A DNA stretch of 64,000 nucleotides. Origin: Thalassobius sp050633445 (GTDB lineage: Bacteria; Pseudomonadota; Alphaproteobacteria; Rhodobacterales; Rhodobacteraceae). The notes under the pieces are model-generated. The model did no database searches. It had not been told where the DNA came from and worked only from the letters and a program-made list of their open reading frames with translations. Where the stretch lies: NCBI GenBank assembly GCA_050633445.1, contig JBOEGN010000033.1, positions 62,001 to 126,000 of the forward strand, in the 5' to 3' direction. Positions 53,785 to 62,571 of this stretch are shown one piece after another (the stretch's first letter is position 1; each line of letters begins with the position of its first letter). The translations under genes and the position numbers were made by a program.

Positions 53785-55050
53785 TCAAAGCCTTAGATCG
53801 CTGTCGGACAGATCAAAGACGTTTTTGAGGTCAAAAAACACGCTGTCCGGGGTGCCCAGCGCGCGGATCTTTTCCGCACCCATTTCGCGGAATTGGCTAT
53901 GGGCGACGGCCAAAACAACACCGTCATATCCGGCCTCAAGGCTGTCCTTCAGGGTGATGTCATATTCGGCCTGTGCCTCTTGGTTGCTGACCCATGGATC
54001 GTGCACATCGACCTGTACCCCAAAGGTTTCCAGCTCGGCGATCAGATCGACAACGCGGGTGTTCCGCAGATCGGGGCAGTTTTCCTTGAACGCCAGGCCC
54101 ATCACCAGAACGCGGGCACCATTGACTTGGATTTTCTGGCGCAACATGGATTTCACCAACTGCCCAGCAGCATAGGCGCCCATGCCATCATTGATACGGC
54201 GCCCGGCCAGAATGACCTCGGGGTGGTAGCCCTCGGCTTCGGCCTTGTGAGTCAGATAGTACGGGTCCACGCCGATACAGTGACCGCCAACCAAACCGGG
54301 GCGGAAGGGCAGGAAATTCCATTTGGTCCCAGCGGCATTCAGAACGGCCTCGGTATCAATACCCATTTTGCCAAAAATGATCGCCAGTTCGTTCACCAGC
54401 GCGATATTCAAGTCGCGCTGGGTGTTCTCGATCACCTTTGCGGCCTCGGCCACACGGATGGATTCCGCCATATAGGTGCCCGCGGTGACGACCTGCGCAT
54501 AAAGCGCGTCAATCTCGGCGGCAATTTGGGGGGTCGAGCCTGAGGTGACCTTTAGGATATCCGGCAGGCGGTGCAGTTTGTCGCCAGGGTTGATCCGCTC
54601 GGGGCTATACCCAGCGAAAAAATCCTGGTTGAAAGTCAGCCCCGAGGCGCGTTCCAGCACGGGAACACAATCCTCTTCGGTGGCGCCGGGGTAGACCGTG
54701 CTTTCGTAGATGACGATATCGCCCTTTTTCAGCACGGCCCCCACGGTTTCCGAGGCCTTGATCAGCGGGGTCAGATTGGGGCGTTTATGCGCGTCAATCG
54801 GCGTAGGAACGGTGACGATAAACACTTGGCAATCGGCCAGATCCTGCGGATCGGTGGTAAAGCTCAGATGGCTGGCTTCGGCCATTTCCTTGGGGCTGAC
54901 CTCCAGCGTAGTGTCGTTGCCCGCGCGCAAATCTTCGATGCGATCATGCTTGATGTCAAAGCCCACAACAGGCCGGATCTTGCCAAACTCGACCGCTAAA
55001 GGCAGGCCCACATAGCCCAGCCCGATGACTGCGATTTTCTTTTGACTCAT
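53785..55050 (-). CDS. Nucleotide-sugar C6 dehydrogenase (TviB/WbpA type)
   Basis: A 421-residue NAD-dependent UDP-sugar dehydrogenase that makes a uronic acid donor in two oxidations. The N-terminus KIAVIGLGYVGLPLAVEFG binds NAD; YESTVYPGATEEDCVPVLE and GYSPERINPGD are typical; the catalytic Cys is in VGGHCIGVDPYYL near residue 256; and VLVMGLAFKENCPDLRNT begins the C-terminal domain. The overall pattern is of the TviB/WbpA group (UDP-GlcNAc/HexNAc), not UDP-glucose Ugd, but substrate is not certain. ATG 55050 shares a base with the upstream stop (TAATG), with AGG 8 bases before. The adjacent 4-epimerase gene would use its product. Confidence 0.88.
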   Translation of the reverse strand: MSQKKIAVIGLGYVGLPLAVEFGKIRPVVGFDIKHDRIEDLRAGNDTTLEVSPKEMAEASHLSFTTDPQDLADCQVFIVTVPTPIDAHKRPNLTPLIKASETVGAVLKKGDIVIYESTVYPGATEEDCVPVLERASGLTFNQDFFAGYSPERINPGDKLHRLPDILKVTSGSTPQIAAEIDALYAQVVTAGTYMAESIRVAEAAKVIENTQRDLNIALVNELAIIFGKMGIDTEAVLNAAGTKWNFLPFRPGLVGGHCIGVDPYYLTHKAEAEGYHPEVILAGRRINDGMGAYAAGQLVKSMLRQKIQVNGARVLVMGLAFKENCPDLRNTRVVDLIAELETFGVQVDVHDPWVSNQEAQAEYDITLKDSLEAGYDGVVLAVAHSQFREMGAEKIRALGTPDSVFFDLKNVFDLSDSDLRL

Positions 55051-56093
55051 TAACATGACCTTTCTTTGGACTGCGGCGAAGGGGCGGTTTGCGAAAACAA
55101 ACGCAGGACCGGTCGCTCATAGAAATAGTGATATGCCAAACCCGCCAGCACCGCCGAGAGGCAACAAAGAACGAAGCTCAACGTCCAGCTATCCATCGGG
55201 CCAATCGCGCGCGCAACAAGCGACATCAATGGGTTATGCACAAGGTAAAGCGCATAGGACGCCGCCCCAAGCTGAACAAGCATCGCAGGAACCCGGATCG
55301 GACGGGCCTTCTCGATCAACGCCAAACCCAACACAAGCGGAACAAGCGCCAGTCCAAATCCTACGCGGTGCAGATCCGGCCAAAGCGCAAATATCAGCAC
55401 GCCGACCGCCCCCAGGCTCAGCCAAACCCGCCCTTGCGCGGGTGGCATCCGCCCGAACGCCCATGCCGCAGCCATTCCCAACAGGAACTCCAACACCAAT
55501 GGATGCAAAAGGTAGTCCGCAATCGGGGCAACAAGACTGCCCCCTAGCCCCAGCGCCCAGACCAGCACGGTGGCGACGCTCCACACCACGGCGACGGGCA
55601 GCAATATCCCTAGGTAGAAGCTCAGCAAAAAGACCAGGTAGAAACACATTTCAAAGACCAGCGTCCATGCCACTGACAAGGCCGGAGGCTGACCACTGGG
55701 CAAAAGGGTCAGCGTGGTGAACCAACCCCAATCGCGATCGGCTTGTGAAAGTCCGGGCAACAAGGCGTAGGCCGCAATCATCGTCAATGCGACTGGCAGA
55801 TAGGGAACAAAGATCCGTCGCAGGCGCTTTTTGATGAACCGCGAGGCAGCTTGCCAATCCCGTCGATCCGCACCATGCGCGTGAAAAATGATAAAACCAC
55901 TCAGCACGAAAAAGAAATCAACGCCAAGATACCCCCATTCAAACAACCAGCCCCAAGCCCCCGACGTAAACGCATCGCTGGCTTGGCCTGCGTGGTGCAG
56001 AACCACAGCAAATGCGGCGATGCCGCGCCCGGCTTGGAGGCTCAGCAGGGTACCATCCCGCTGGCCTTTGGGATCACTTGCCGTAATATTCAC
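55050..56093 (-). CDS. Acyltransferase 3 (OafA-like) membrane O-acyltransferase
   Basis: A roughly 347-residue membrane O-acyltransferase that transfers acetyl or other acyl groups to polysaccharide. It shows LLSLQAGRGIAAFAVVLHHAG (active-site His region), GYLGVDFFFVLSGFIIFHA, FIKKRLRRIFVPYL and the late SYALYLVHNPLMSLVA, with about 10 hydrophobic segments. No ATG fits: either GTG 56093 or TTG 56117 would start it, both inside the upstream epimerase gene. I use GTG 56093, but the start is uncertain. It is the second gene of the long operon. Confidence 0.84.
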   Translation of the reverse strand: MNITASDPKGQRDGTLLSLQAGRGIAAFAVVLHHAGQASDAFTSGAWGWLFEWGYLGVDFFFVLSGFIIFHAHGADRRDWQAASRFIKKRLRRIFVPYLPVALTMIAAYALLPGLSQADRDWGWFTTLTLLPSGQPPALSVAWTLVFEMCFYLVFLLSFYLGILLPVAVVWSVATVLVWALGLGGSLVAPIADYLLHPLVLEFLLGMAAAWAFGRMPPAQGRVWLSLGAVGVLIFALWPDLHRVGFGLALVPLVLGLALIEKARPIRVPAMLVQLGAASYALYLVHNPLMSLVARAIGPMDSWTLSFVLCCLSAVLAGLAYHYFYERPVLRLFSQTAPSPQSKERSC

Positions 56094-57084
56094 GGAACCA
56101 TTCCACGAAGCGGGCAATGCCGTCGCGATAGTCGGTTTTCGGGGTATAGCCTGTCAGGCGTTGCAACAGGCTGGCATCAGCCCAGGCTGCGGGAACGTCC
56201 CCGGTTTGCATCCCCAAATAGTTTCGGATCGCTTTTTGGCCCAGACATTTTTCGATCTCTTCGATGAAATCCAGCAGGCGGATTTGCTCGGAGTTGCCGA
56301 TATTCACGATACGGAAAGGCGCGACAGGACTTAGGCTGTCGCCTTCGGGCACCACGCCATCAACCGGGCGCACCGGCACCGCATCCATCAACAACTGAAT
56401 TGCACGCACCAGATCGTCCACATAGGTGAAATCGCGGGCCATATCGCCGTTGTTGAAGATGTTGATCGGCCGGCCGTCCAGGATGGCATCAACGAACAGG
56501 AACAGCGCTAGATCGGGCCGCCCCCAGGTGCCATAAACGCTGAAGAACCGGAACATGGTGACCGGCAGATCATAGAGATGCGCATAGGAATGGCCCATGC
56601 TCTCGGTCGCTTTTTTCGAGGCCGAGTAGATCGTCAGCTGGGTGTCGGCCTTTTCGGTTTCGGAAAAAGGCATATCCTCGTTCGCGCCGTAAACCGAGCT
56701 GGTCGAGGCCATCAACAGATGGTCAATCTTCTGCCGACGAGCGTTCTCCATGACATTAAACGTGCCGACGATGTTGGAATCCACATAGGTGCGCGGAAAT
56801 TCCAGGCTGTGACGGACCCCCGCCTGCGCGGCCAGATGCACCACGATCTGCGGCTGGAAGTCGTCAAAGGTCTGGGTCAGCAGCTCCATATCCTCGAGCC
56901 GCCCGATGGTGACCGAGAAATTGGGGTTCTCCTCAAGCATCGCGTGGCGACGGTTCTTGAGGTTCACATCATAGTAGTCGGTAACTGCGTCATAGCCGTG
57001 CACCTGAAACCCTTCACTCAGCAGCCGTTTGGCCAAGTGAAACCCGATAAATCCGGCCGTACCGGTAATGAGCACGCGACGCAT
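56074..57084 (-). CDS. NAD-dependent UDP-glucuronate 4-epimerase-like protein
   Basis: A 336-residue extended SDR resembling UDP-GlcA 4-epimerases (LpsL/Cap1J). It begins VLITGTAGFIGFHLAKRLL, has the family marker YDAVTDYYDVNLKNRR, VVHLAAQAGVRHSLE, and the catalytic Ser and Tyr in LLMASTSSVYGANE and TIYSASKKATESM (Tyr near 157). It interconverts gluco- and galacto-uronate nucleotides, matching the dehydrogenase two genes below. It is the first gene of the operon; a promoter should lie in the 227-base region to its right, shared with the divergent gene at 57312. Confidence 0.88.
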   Translation of the reverse strand: MRRVLITGTAGFIGFHLAKRLLSEGFQVHGYDAVTDYYDVNLKNRRHAMLEENPNFSVTIGRLEDMELLTQTFDDFQPQIVVHLAAQAGVRHSLEFPRTYVDSNIVGTFNVMENARRQKIDHLLMASTSSVYGANEDMPFSETEKADTQLTIYSASKKATESMGHSYAHLYDLPVTMFRFFSVYGTWGRPDLALFLFVDAILDGRPINIFNNGDMARDFTYVDDLVRAIQLLMDAVPVRPVDGVVPEGDSLSPVAPFRIVNIGNSEQIRLLDFIEEIEKCLGQKAIRNYLGMQTGDVPAAWADASLLQRLTGYTPKTDYRDGIARFVEWFREYYGK

Positions 57085-57311
57085 GTTACTGAATCATCCT
57101 AATAAATTGCCTGTATTCACGCCCCGTGAACCCGAGGCTGTTTTGTTTGTGTACATAGAATCGCACAGGCGGGGGCGTAAATGCAATCGTCGATTAGGGG
57201 GCTGCGGCCAGGAAATCACGCAGGGGCCATGAAAATGCCACTTGTTAAGAGCATGCATTCAACCACGCAGATAATCGTGCTATGCTTAGGCAACGATAAC
57301 GGAGATCGAGC

Positions 57312-57644
57312 ATGTTTTTCAGAACTCTGACAACCTTGGCGGTGATGACGCTGGCAGTCCCTGCCTCAGCGCAGGACCGCACCCCAGAAGAGGCGATGCG
57401 CATCGCCGAAGAAAGCCGTATGTGCGGTGACTTCGAGGTTTTGCGCGCGGAATGGCGCCGTCATGGCAATATTGGTGTGTTGTGCGAAGGTATCGCAGCC
57501 GCGCCTCCGCCCGCAGCAGGCATGGGCGAAGCGACCAACTTTGTCCCGCTCATTGGCGGTCTAGGCACAATCCTTGGCGTCGGTGGCGGTGCACTGGTCG
57601 TCGGTGCGTTGGCTGGCGGCTCCAGCACCTCGGACACGCAGTAA
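57312..57644 (+). CDS. Small exported protein with Gly/Ala/Ser-rich C-terminus
   Basis: A 110-residue protein. A signal peptide (FFRTLTTLAVMTLAVPASA) is cleaved near residue 20. The middle (residues 21-65) is charged and carries two cysteines (SRMCGDFEVLR, VLCEGIAA) that could pair. The end is a hydrophobic Gly/Ala stretch, VPLIGGLGTILGVGGGALVVGALAGG, followed by SSTSDTQ. I do not recognise a family with certainty. The tail recalls the small YjbE/GfcA proteins of EPS loci, whose yjbF and yjbH partners are in this window, but the likeness is loose. GGAG lies 7 bases before ATG 57312. Confidence 0.7.
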   Translation: MFFRTLTTLAVMTLAVPASAQDRTPEEAMRIAEESRMCGDFEVLRAEWRRHGNIGVLCEGIAAAPPPAAGMGEATNFVPLIGGLGTILGVGGGALVVGALAGGSSTSDTQ

Positions 57645-57678
57645 TCCAGCAGAAATCAGGCCGAGATCAACACGGATC

Positions 57679-58164
57679 CTAGCACTGGGCGATGCCCAGC
57701 CGGATTAGCTGCGCACCATACATGGTGAAATAGCCGTCGGATTTGTACCGTCCCTCGGTCATGTACCAATCGCGCAGACGTTCCGGGTAGTACGAGGCAA
57801 TGACGGCGGACCAATACTCGAACTGTTGCGGCTCCAGCGGTCGGCCATGCGCGCTGGGGCCATGAAACCCGAACTTGGTATTCGGATCGACGCAAACATC
57901 GCCCGCGCCCAGATACATCGTGCAAGAGGACAGGCAGACCCGTCCCCGGATTTCGACCCGTTGGTGACGGGACTGAATGCTGGCAATCTCTTGCGCCCGA
58001 TTGCCCACGACACCCCCACGGTCGTTGTGGACGACGCGCACAACCATCGAATTCGGCCCGGCATGGGCCACATTCGTGTTCAAAATACCAGCTATCGCCA
58101 CGCTCAGGCCAAAGGCCAAAGCCAGCGATCTGCGCAGGCAACTACGCGCAGACGGAATTCTCAT
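57679..58164 (-). CDS. Periplasmic ClpP-superfamily-like protein (COG3904 type)
   Basis: A 161-residue exported protein. The N-terminal RRSLALAFGLSVAIAGILNTNVAHA is a signal peptide. The body contains EIRGRVCLSSCTMYLGAGDVCV and FGFHGPSAHGRPL, which resemble the active-site strand and following loop of ClpP-like periplasmic proteins (Ser in SSCTMYL, His in GFHGP). It ends MYGAQLIRLGIAQC. ATG 58164 has AAGG 5 bases upstream; a longer frame to 58200 adds no signal. It converges with the small exported gene at 57312. Substrate unknown, and protease activity is not proved by sequence. Confidence 0.7.
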   Translation of the reverse strand: MRIPSARSCLRRSLALAFGLSVAIAGILNTNVAHAGPNSMVVRVVHNDRGGVVGNRAQEIASIQSRHQRVEIRGRVCLSSCTMYLGAGDVCVDPNTKFGFHGPSAHGRPLEPQQFEYWSAVIASYYPERLRDWYMTEGRYKSDGYFTMYGAQLIRLGIAQC

Positions 58165-58502
58165 GTTCGCCTTTCCACGGATCCCATCTGCGGCCCCCAC
58201 CGCAGAACGCCCGTTTCGTGGTCATATTAAACGTGCAGACAAGCTGACTTTAGGTCAGCACCTTCACTCTGGCCACTTTTTTGTCACAAAGCAAAACATT
58301 GATTTCAGGTTATCTAATTGATTTTTAAAGATATTAATTTTCTATAAAGTTAAGTTAACCGCCTCATTTCCGCCCCAATTGCGCCCCAATCCACCCCAAA
58401 ACCACGCTATTGGCCACAAAACACGAATCAAACAGGGTCAGTTTCGCTCTGGTTGAGTAAGCCCTGGGCTGCAAGATGTTGATTCAATGTAAGGATCGAA
58501 CA
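58165..58502. other. AT-rich intergenic region with CCCCAA-type motifs
   Basis: No gene is seen in this 338-base stretch. It includes an AT-rich run at about 58300-58360 and then three tandem related motifs, CGCCCCAATT, GCGCCCCAAT and CCACCCCAAAA (58371-58401). These are similar to the repeats at 32.4-32.9 kb. The region marks the border between the EPS locus and the aromatic module, and must hold the promoter of the exported gene at 57679. Confidence 0.45.
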
Positions 58503-59291
58503 CTAGCCCGCAGGTCGAGTCACAGACTTTTGCGCGCAAAAGTCGCGCAATGCTTGCACGATCTTGGATCCTGGCCGAGCCATCTCAGGATCGGTGCCGA
58601 CCAGCGTAATTACCGCTTGCGCCTCGTTTTGCCAGTCCAGGATCGGCGCTGCGACAGCCACCAAACCGGGGATATACTCGCCTTTAACATTGGCAAACCC
58701 GTCGCTTTTGATCTGCGCCACCAGCGCATTCAAAGCCGTTTTGTTCGGCGCAACGTCGACCAGAATTCCAGGGTTGCGCGCGGCGTGGCGCAGCTCTTTT
58801 TCGCGCTGAACACTGATCGCCCCGTCTGGTGCCCAAGCCAAAAAGGCACGCCCCGTTGCCGAGTTCAACAATGGCAAAGTGGTCCCCAGCCCCATTGAGG
58901 TCACCGCCGGAATCTCGCCACGTTGCCAGCGAACGATCGTTGCGCCTTCGGTGCCCCAAACGGCCAACAAAACCGTCACGCCGGTGCGGGCGGCCAGCCT
59001 GGGCAAGCCATCCGCCGCAGCGTTCACAAAGTCATGGCGCGACAATGCTGACAGCCCCAACTGCAACGCGCCCGGCCCCAGATCATATTGCCCCGAGCGC
59101 CCCTCTTGCCGGACCAGACCCGCATGGATGAACGACGCCAGATAGCGATGCACTTTGCTGGGCGGCATCCCGCAATCCCGCGCAATATCAGACAGGCCGG
59201 CGGGGCCGTTCAGGGCATTCAGATGCAGCAATACGCTTAACGCCGAATCCAGCGATTTGATTCCCTGCCCAGCACCCTGATCATCAGCCAT
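58503..59291 (-). CDS. IclR-family transcriptional regulator
   Basis: A 262-residue IclR regulator. The N-terminal winged helix reads SLDSALSVLLHLNALNGPAGLSDIARDCGMPPSKVHRYLASFIHAGLVRQ, split naturally between helices. The C-terminal effector domain has TSMGLGTTLPLLNSATGRAFLAWAP and a late VAVAAPILDWQNEAQAVITLVG. IclR proteins commonly control aromatic catabolism. Its ATG lies 8 bases inside the end of the thioesterase gene, so both are one leftward transcript from the divergent promoter at about 59.74 kb. It likely controls the hydroxylase-ligase gene. Confidence 0.92.
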   Translation of the reverse strand: MADDQGAGQGIKSLDSALSVLLHLNALNGPAGLSDIARDCGMPPSKVHRYLASFIHAGLVRQEGRSGQYDLGPGALQLGLSALSRHDFVNAAADGLPRLAARTGVTVLLAVWGTEGATIVRWQRGEIPAVTSMGLGTTLPLLNSATGRAFLAWAPDGAISVQREKELRHAARNPGILVDVAPNKTALNALVAQIKSDGFANVKGEYIPGLVAVAAPILDWQNEAQAVITLVGTDPEMARPGSKIVQALRDFCAQKSVTRPAG

Positions 59292-59700
59292 TCAATCGCT
59301 CCTCAAGCAGGGATTTCAATGCATCGGTCGTGTCCGCGCCCATCCCCTTGTCCGTTTCCCTGAAAATGCACCGCACCTCGGTGCCTGTAAAGCACAGGCG
59401 GTCCCCGACGCGCGTTTCGTAGTTCACAGTCAGCGCGCGCCGCCCCCAATCAATGCCCAACAGGCGAATCGACAGGGGGTCTCGATCCATCATCGGAGCC
59501 CTGAATTGCGCCGAAGCATCCGCCAAGCCCAAGCCAACTGATCCGATTTCCTTGCAAATATCCGCATGCCCGCCTGCCCTGGCCAACATGTCATGAAAAC
59601 ACGCATCCATCCAACGGAAGCTATTGGGGTAAAACACTATTCCGGCTGGGTCACAATCACCAAATGTGACCGTATGGGTCAGGGCATGCAGCATCTTCAT
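59284..59700 (-). CDS. 4-hydroxybenzoyl-CoA thioesterase-family protein
   Basis: A 138-residue hot-dog thioesterase. It has THTVTFGDCDPAGIVFYPN, where Asp (DPAGIVFYP) is the catalytic residue of the 4HBT family, then the helix FRWMDACFHDMLAR and strands to VNYETRVGDRLCFTG. It would hydrolyse an aromatic acyl-CoA. Since its divergent neighbour fuses an aryl-CoA ligase to a salicylyl-CoA-hydroxylase-like domain, release of gentisate from gentisyl-CoA is a plausible role. It overlaps iclR by 8 bases. Confidence 0.87.
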   Translation of the reverse strand: MKMLHALTHTVTFGDCDPAGIVFYPNSFRWMDACFHDMLARAGGHADICKEIGSVGLGLADASAQFRAPMMDRDPLSIRLLGIDWGRRALTVNYETRVGDRLCFTGTEVRCIFRETDKGMGADTTDALKSLLEERLNG

Positions 59701-59708
59701 TTTTCCAC

Positions 59709-59737
59709 ATTATAAAACTTATTGCGTATTTTGTAAT
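59709..59737. promoter_or_regulatory. Inverted repeat in divergent promoter (candidate IclR operator)
   Basis: ATTATAAAAC (59709-59718) and ATTTTGTAAT (59728-59737) form an inverted repeat, matching at 8 of 10 positions around a 9-base spacer. It lies in the 82-base gap between the divergent thioesterase and hydroxylase-ligase genes, where the regulator encoded next door would be expected to bind. Sequence match to a known IclR site is not claimed. Confidence 0.42.
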
Positions 59738-59782
59738 TCTATCTTACCCCTTTTGGAAAGTCGACAGATAACGGGAGGGATC

Positions 59783-62524
59783 ATGTCACAACTATCCAAC
59801 ATCGAGATTCTGGGCGGCGGACCAGCCGGCCTGTACACCGCGATCCTGATCCGGCGATTGCTGCCGGACGTGCAGGTGCGTGTGACCGAGCAGAACCCCG
59901 AAGGCGCGACCTTTGGCTTTGGTGTGGTGTTTTCCGACCGCGCGCTGGAGTTCCTCAAGGCTGACGACCCCGAAACCCATGACCTGATCGTCCCCCAGAT
60001 GGAGCGGTGGCAGAACATGACGCTGAACCTGCCTGATGGTCAGGTGACGCTGGATGGCGTGGGCTTCACCGCCATCGGCCGTCTGGAGCTGATCGAGATC
60101 CTTAAGGACCGCGCCCGCGCCCTGGGCGTGCCGATCCGGTTCAACACGCAAATCGAGTCTTTGGACGAGCTTGATGCAGACCTGGTAATTGGCGCCGATG
60201 GCCTGAACTCGCTTGCGCGGCAGTCTCTGGAGCAGCACTTCAAGCCCAAGATCGAGAACTTCGACAACCATTTCGCCTGGTTCGGCGCGACGGTGCCGTT
60301 TGACACGCTGACCCAGACCTTCATCGAAACCGACAAGGGTCCGCTGAACGCGCACCACTATCGCTATGCCCCGGATCGCAGCACCTTTATCGTGGAATGC
60401 AGTGACGACGTGTATCAGGCCTTTGGTTTTGATCAGATGAGCGAAGAGGAAAGCGCCAAACTGTGTGGCGAGCTGTTCAAGGACGTGCTGAAGGGCACCG
60501 ATCTGGTCATCAACAAATCCATGTGGCGGCAGTTCCCGCGACTTTGGTGCGACAGTTGGATTGCCCCCAAAACCGCCATTCTGGGGGATGCAGTGCACAC
60601 GGCCCATTTCTCGATTGGGTCCGGGACACGGCTGGCGATGGAGGATGCCATCGCGCTGGTCCATGCGCTGAAAAACCATGGCGACGTGGAAAAGGCGCTA
60701 CAGGCCTATCAGGCTGAACGCCCGCCCGTCGCCAAGAAAATCGTGGATGCGGCCAATACCTCGGCCACCTGGTATGAAACCTTCGGCGAGAAGATGGCCC
60801 TGCCCCCGCTGGATTTCGCGTTCAACTATCTCACCCGTTCCGGCCGCGTGGACATGGAGCGGATGCGTCAGATCACGCCTCAGTTCATGGCGGAATATGA
60901 TGCCTATAAGGAGTCCCAACCGGACCCTATCGCTGACCCGGTACCTGCAGGTGTACCGGGGGCCGCGGAGATCGGCTTTGATGCCGCCGATCATCCCAAT
61001 TGTTCCGAAATCCTGTGGCAAAACGGAACGCGCAATCCTGAAAAACTGGCCGTCATTGGCCCCAAAGGTAGTCTGACCTATGCCCAGCTGATCGCCGAAG
61101 CCGCCAAATGGGGCAATGCTTTCACCCAAGCCGGGCTGCAACGCGGCGAACGGATCGCGTTTTTTCTGGACGACACGCCTTCGTACCCCGCTGCGTTTTT
61201 TGGTGCAGTTCGGGCCGGGTTTGTGCCTGTTTTGCTGAATATTCAGACCAAGCCCGACGTGCTGAACTACTTCCTTAAGGACAGCGGCGCACGTTATGCC
61301 GTGACCGAGGGCGAGCTGGCACCGGTTTTCACCGGCGCGACCATTGCCGGCACAGATCTGCAAACCATCATCACGGTGAATGGCACCGCAGGCGATGGCA
61401 TTTCGGATCAGGAGTTCCTGGCCGGGCAGTCCGCCGTGCTGAGTTGCGCCGATACCGGCCCTGATGACATGGCGTTTTGGATGTATTCTTCGGGGTCCAC
61501 CGGACGACCCAAGGGGATCGTCCATCTGCATCACGACATGGCCTATACGCAGAAGTCATTTGGCGAACATGTGCTGAAGCTGCAGCCGGATGATATCACC
61601 TTTTCGGTGCCCAAGACCTACTTCGCATATGGCTTTGGTAACTCGGTCACCTTCCCTTATGCGGTGGGGGCGACGGTGCTGTTGCTGCCCGGTCAGCCCC
61701 GCCCCGATGCCGTTCTGGACGCGATCGAGACCTATCGGCCCAGCGTGCTGTTCGGCCTGCCAACACTGTATACCGCGCTGGCCCGAACCGACGGCGTGGC
61801 CAATCGCGATCTGTCCTCGCTCCGGCAATCCATGTCGGCGGCTGAAATCCTGTCCGAGGAAGTCTACAACGCGTGGAAATCCCTTGCCGGGCACGGACCG
61901 ACCGAGGGGCTGGGCTCGACCGAGATGCTGCATGTCTATCTGTCGAACACGTTGGACGACCACCGCCTTGGTGCGGCAGGCGCGCGGGTTCCGGGATACG
62001 AAGTGCGGCTGGAAACCCCGGACGGACAACCCGCCAAACCCGGCGAAGAGGGCGTGATGTTCGTGCGCGGACATTCCTCGGCCCCGTGTTACTGGAACCG
62101 CCCGGATAAAACCGCAGACGCCATGCGGGGCGAGTGGATCTATACCGGGGATCGGTTCATCGAACAGGATGGCTATTACTACTTCCAAGGCCGAGCAGAC
62201 GAGCTGATCAAAGTGTCCGGCCAATGGGTCTGGCCGCTGGAGGTCGAACGCTGCCTGAACGAACACCCCGACGTGCACGAATGTGCCGTTCTGGCGCAAG
62301 AGCTGGCGGACAAACGGATGGCCTTGCGCGCTGTGGTCGCCCTGAAACCGGGATGTGCGACAGGGTACGGGGAAACCAACCACCTGCGCGACTATGTCAA
62401 ATCCGTGCTGACACCGTTCAAGGCGCCGCGCCTGTTCGACTATGTCGATGAGCTGCCCAAAACGGGAACGGGCAAGATCGACAGGCAGGCTTTGATCCAG
62501 ATGACGGCTGAACACGCCGCCTAA
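59783..62524 (+). CDS. Fusion: FAD aryl-CoA hydroxylase (salicylyl-CoA 5-hydroxylase-like) + benzoate-CoA ligase-like
   Basis: A 913-residue bifunctional enzyme. Residues 1 to about 375 are a flavin monooxygenase: ILGGGPAGLYTAIL at 9-22, DLVIGADGLNSLAR, and LGDAVHTAHFSIGSGTRLAMEDA near 266-288, close to salicylyl-CoA 5-hydroxylase and 2-aminobenzoyl-CoA monooxygenase. After a Pro-rich link (about 376-395) comes a complete benzoate-CoA ligase-like domain: AFWMYSSGSTGRPKGIVHLHHD near 564-585, SVPKTYFAYGFGNSVTFP, GPTEGLGSTEMLHVYLSN, and a C-terminal GTGKIDRQAL with the catalytic Lys. One protein could form an aryl-CoA and hydroxylate it. ATG 59783 has GGGAGGGA just upstream. It is divergent from the thioesterase. 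Confidence 0.9.
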   Translation: MSQLSNIEILGGGPAGLYTAILIRRLLPDVQVRVTEQNPEGATFGFGVVFSDRALEFLKADDPETHDLIVPQMERWQNMTLNLPDGQVTLDGVGFTAIGRLELIEILKDRARALGVPIRFNTQIESLDELDADLVIGADGLNSLARQSLEQHFKPKIENFDNHFAWFGATVPFDTLTQTFIETDKGPLNAHHYRYAPDRSTFIVECSDDVYQAFGFDQMSEEESAKLCGELFKDVLKGTDLVINKSMWRQFPRLWCDSWIAPKTAILGDAVHTAHFSIGSGTRLAMEDAIALVHALKNHGDVEKALQAYQAERPPVAKKIVDAANTSATWYETFGEKMALPPLDFAFNYLTRSGRVDMERMRQITPQFMAEYDAYKESQPDPIADPVPAGVPGAAEIGFDAADHPNCSEILWQNGTRNPEKLAVIGPKGSLTYAQLIAEAAKWGNAFTQAGLQRGERIAFFLDDTPSYPAAFFGAVRAGFVPVLLNIQTKPDVLNYFLKDSGARYAVTEGELAPVFTGATIAGTDLQTIITVNGTAGDGISDQEFLAGQSAVLSCADTGPDDMAFWMYSSGSTGRPKGIVHLHHDMAYTQKSFGEHVLKLQPDDITFSVPKTYFAYGFGNSVTFPYAVGATVLLLPGQPRPDAVLDAIETYRPSVLFGLPTLYTALARTDGVANRDLSSLRQSMSAAEILSEEVYNAWKSLAGHGPTEGLGSTEMLHVYLSNTLDDHRLGAAGARVPGYEVRLETPDGQPAKPGEEGVMFVRGHSSAPCYWNRPDKTADAMRGEWIYTGDRFIEQDGYYYFQGRADELIKVSGQWVWPLEVERCLNEHPDVHECAVLAQELADKRMALRAVVALKPGCATGYGETNHLRDYVKSVLTPFKAPRLFDYVDELPKTGTGKIDRQALIQMTAEHAA

Positions 62525-62571
62525 TCCATGGCCCAGCGCTGGGCCAAACATGTTCATTCAGGGAGGAAACA

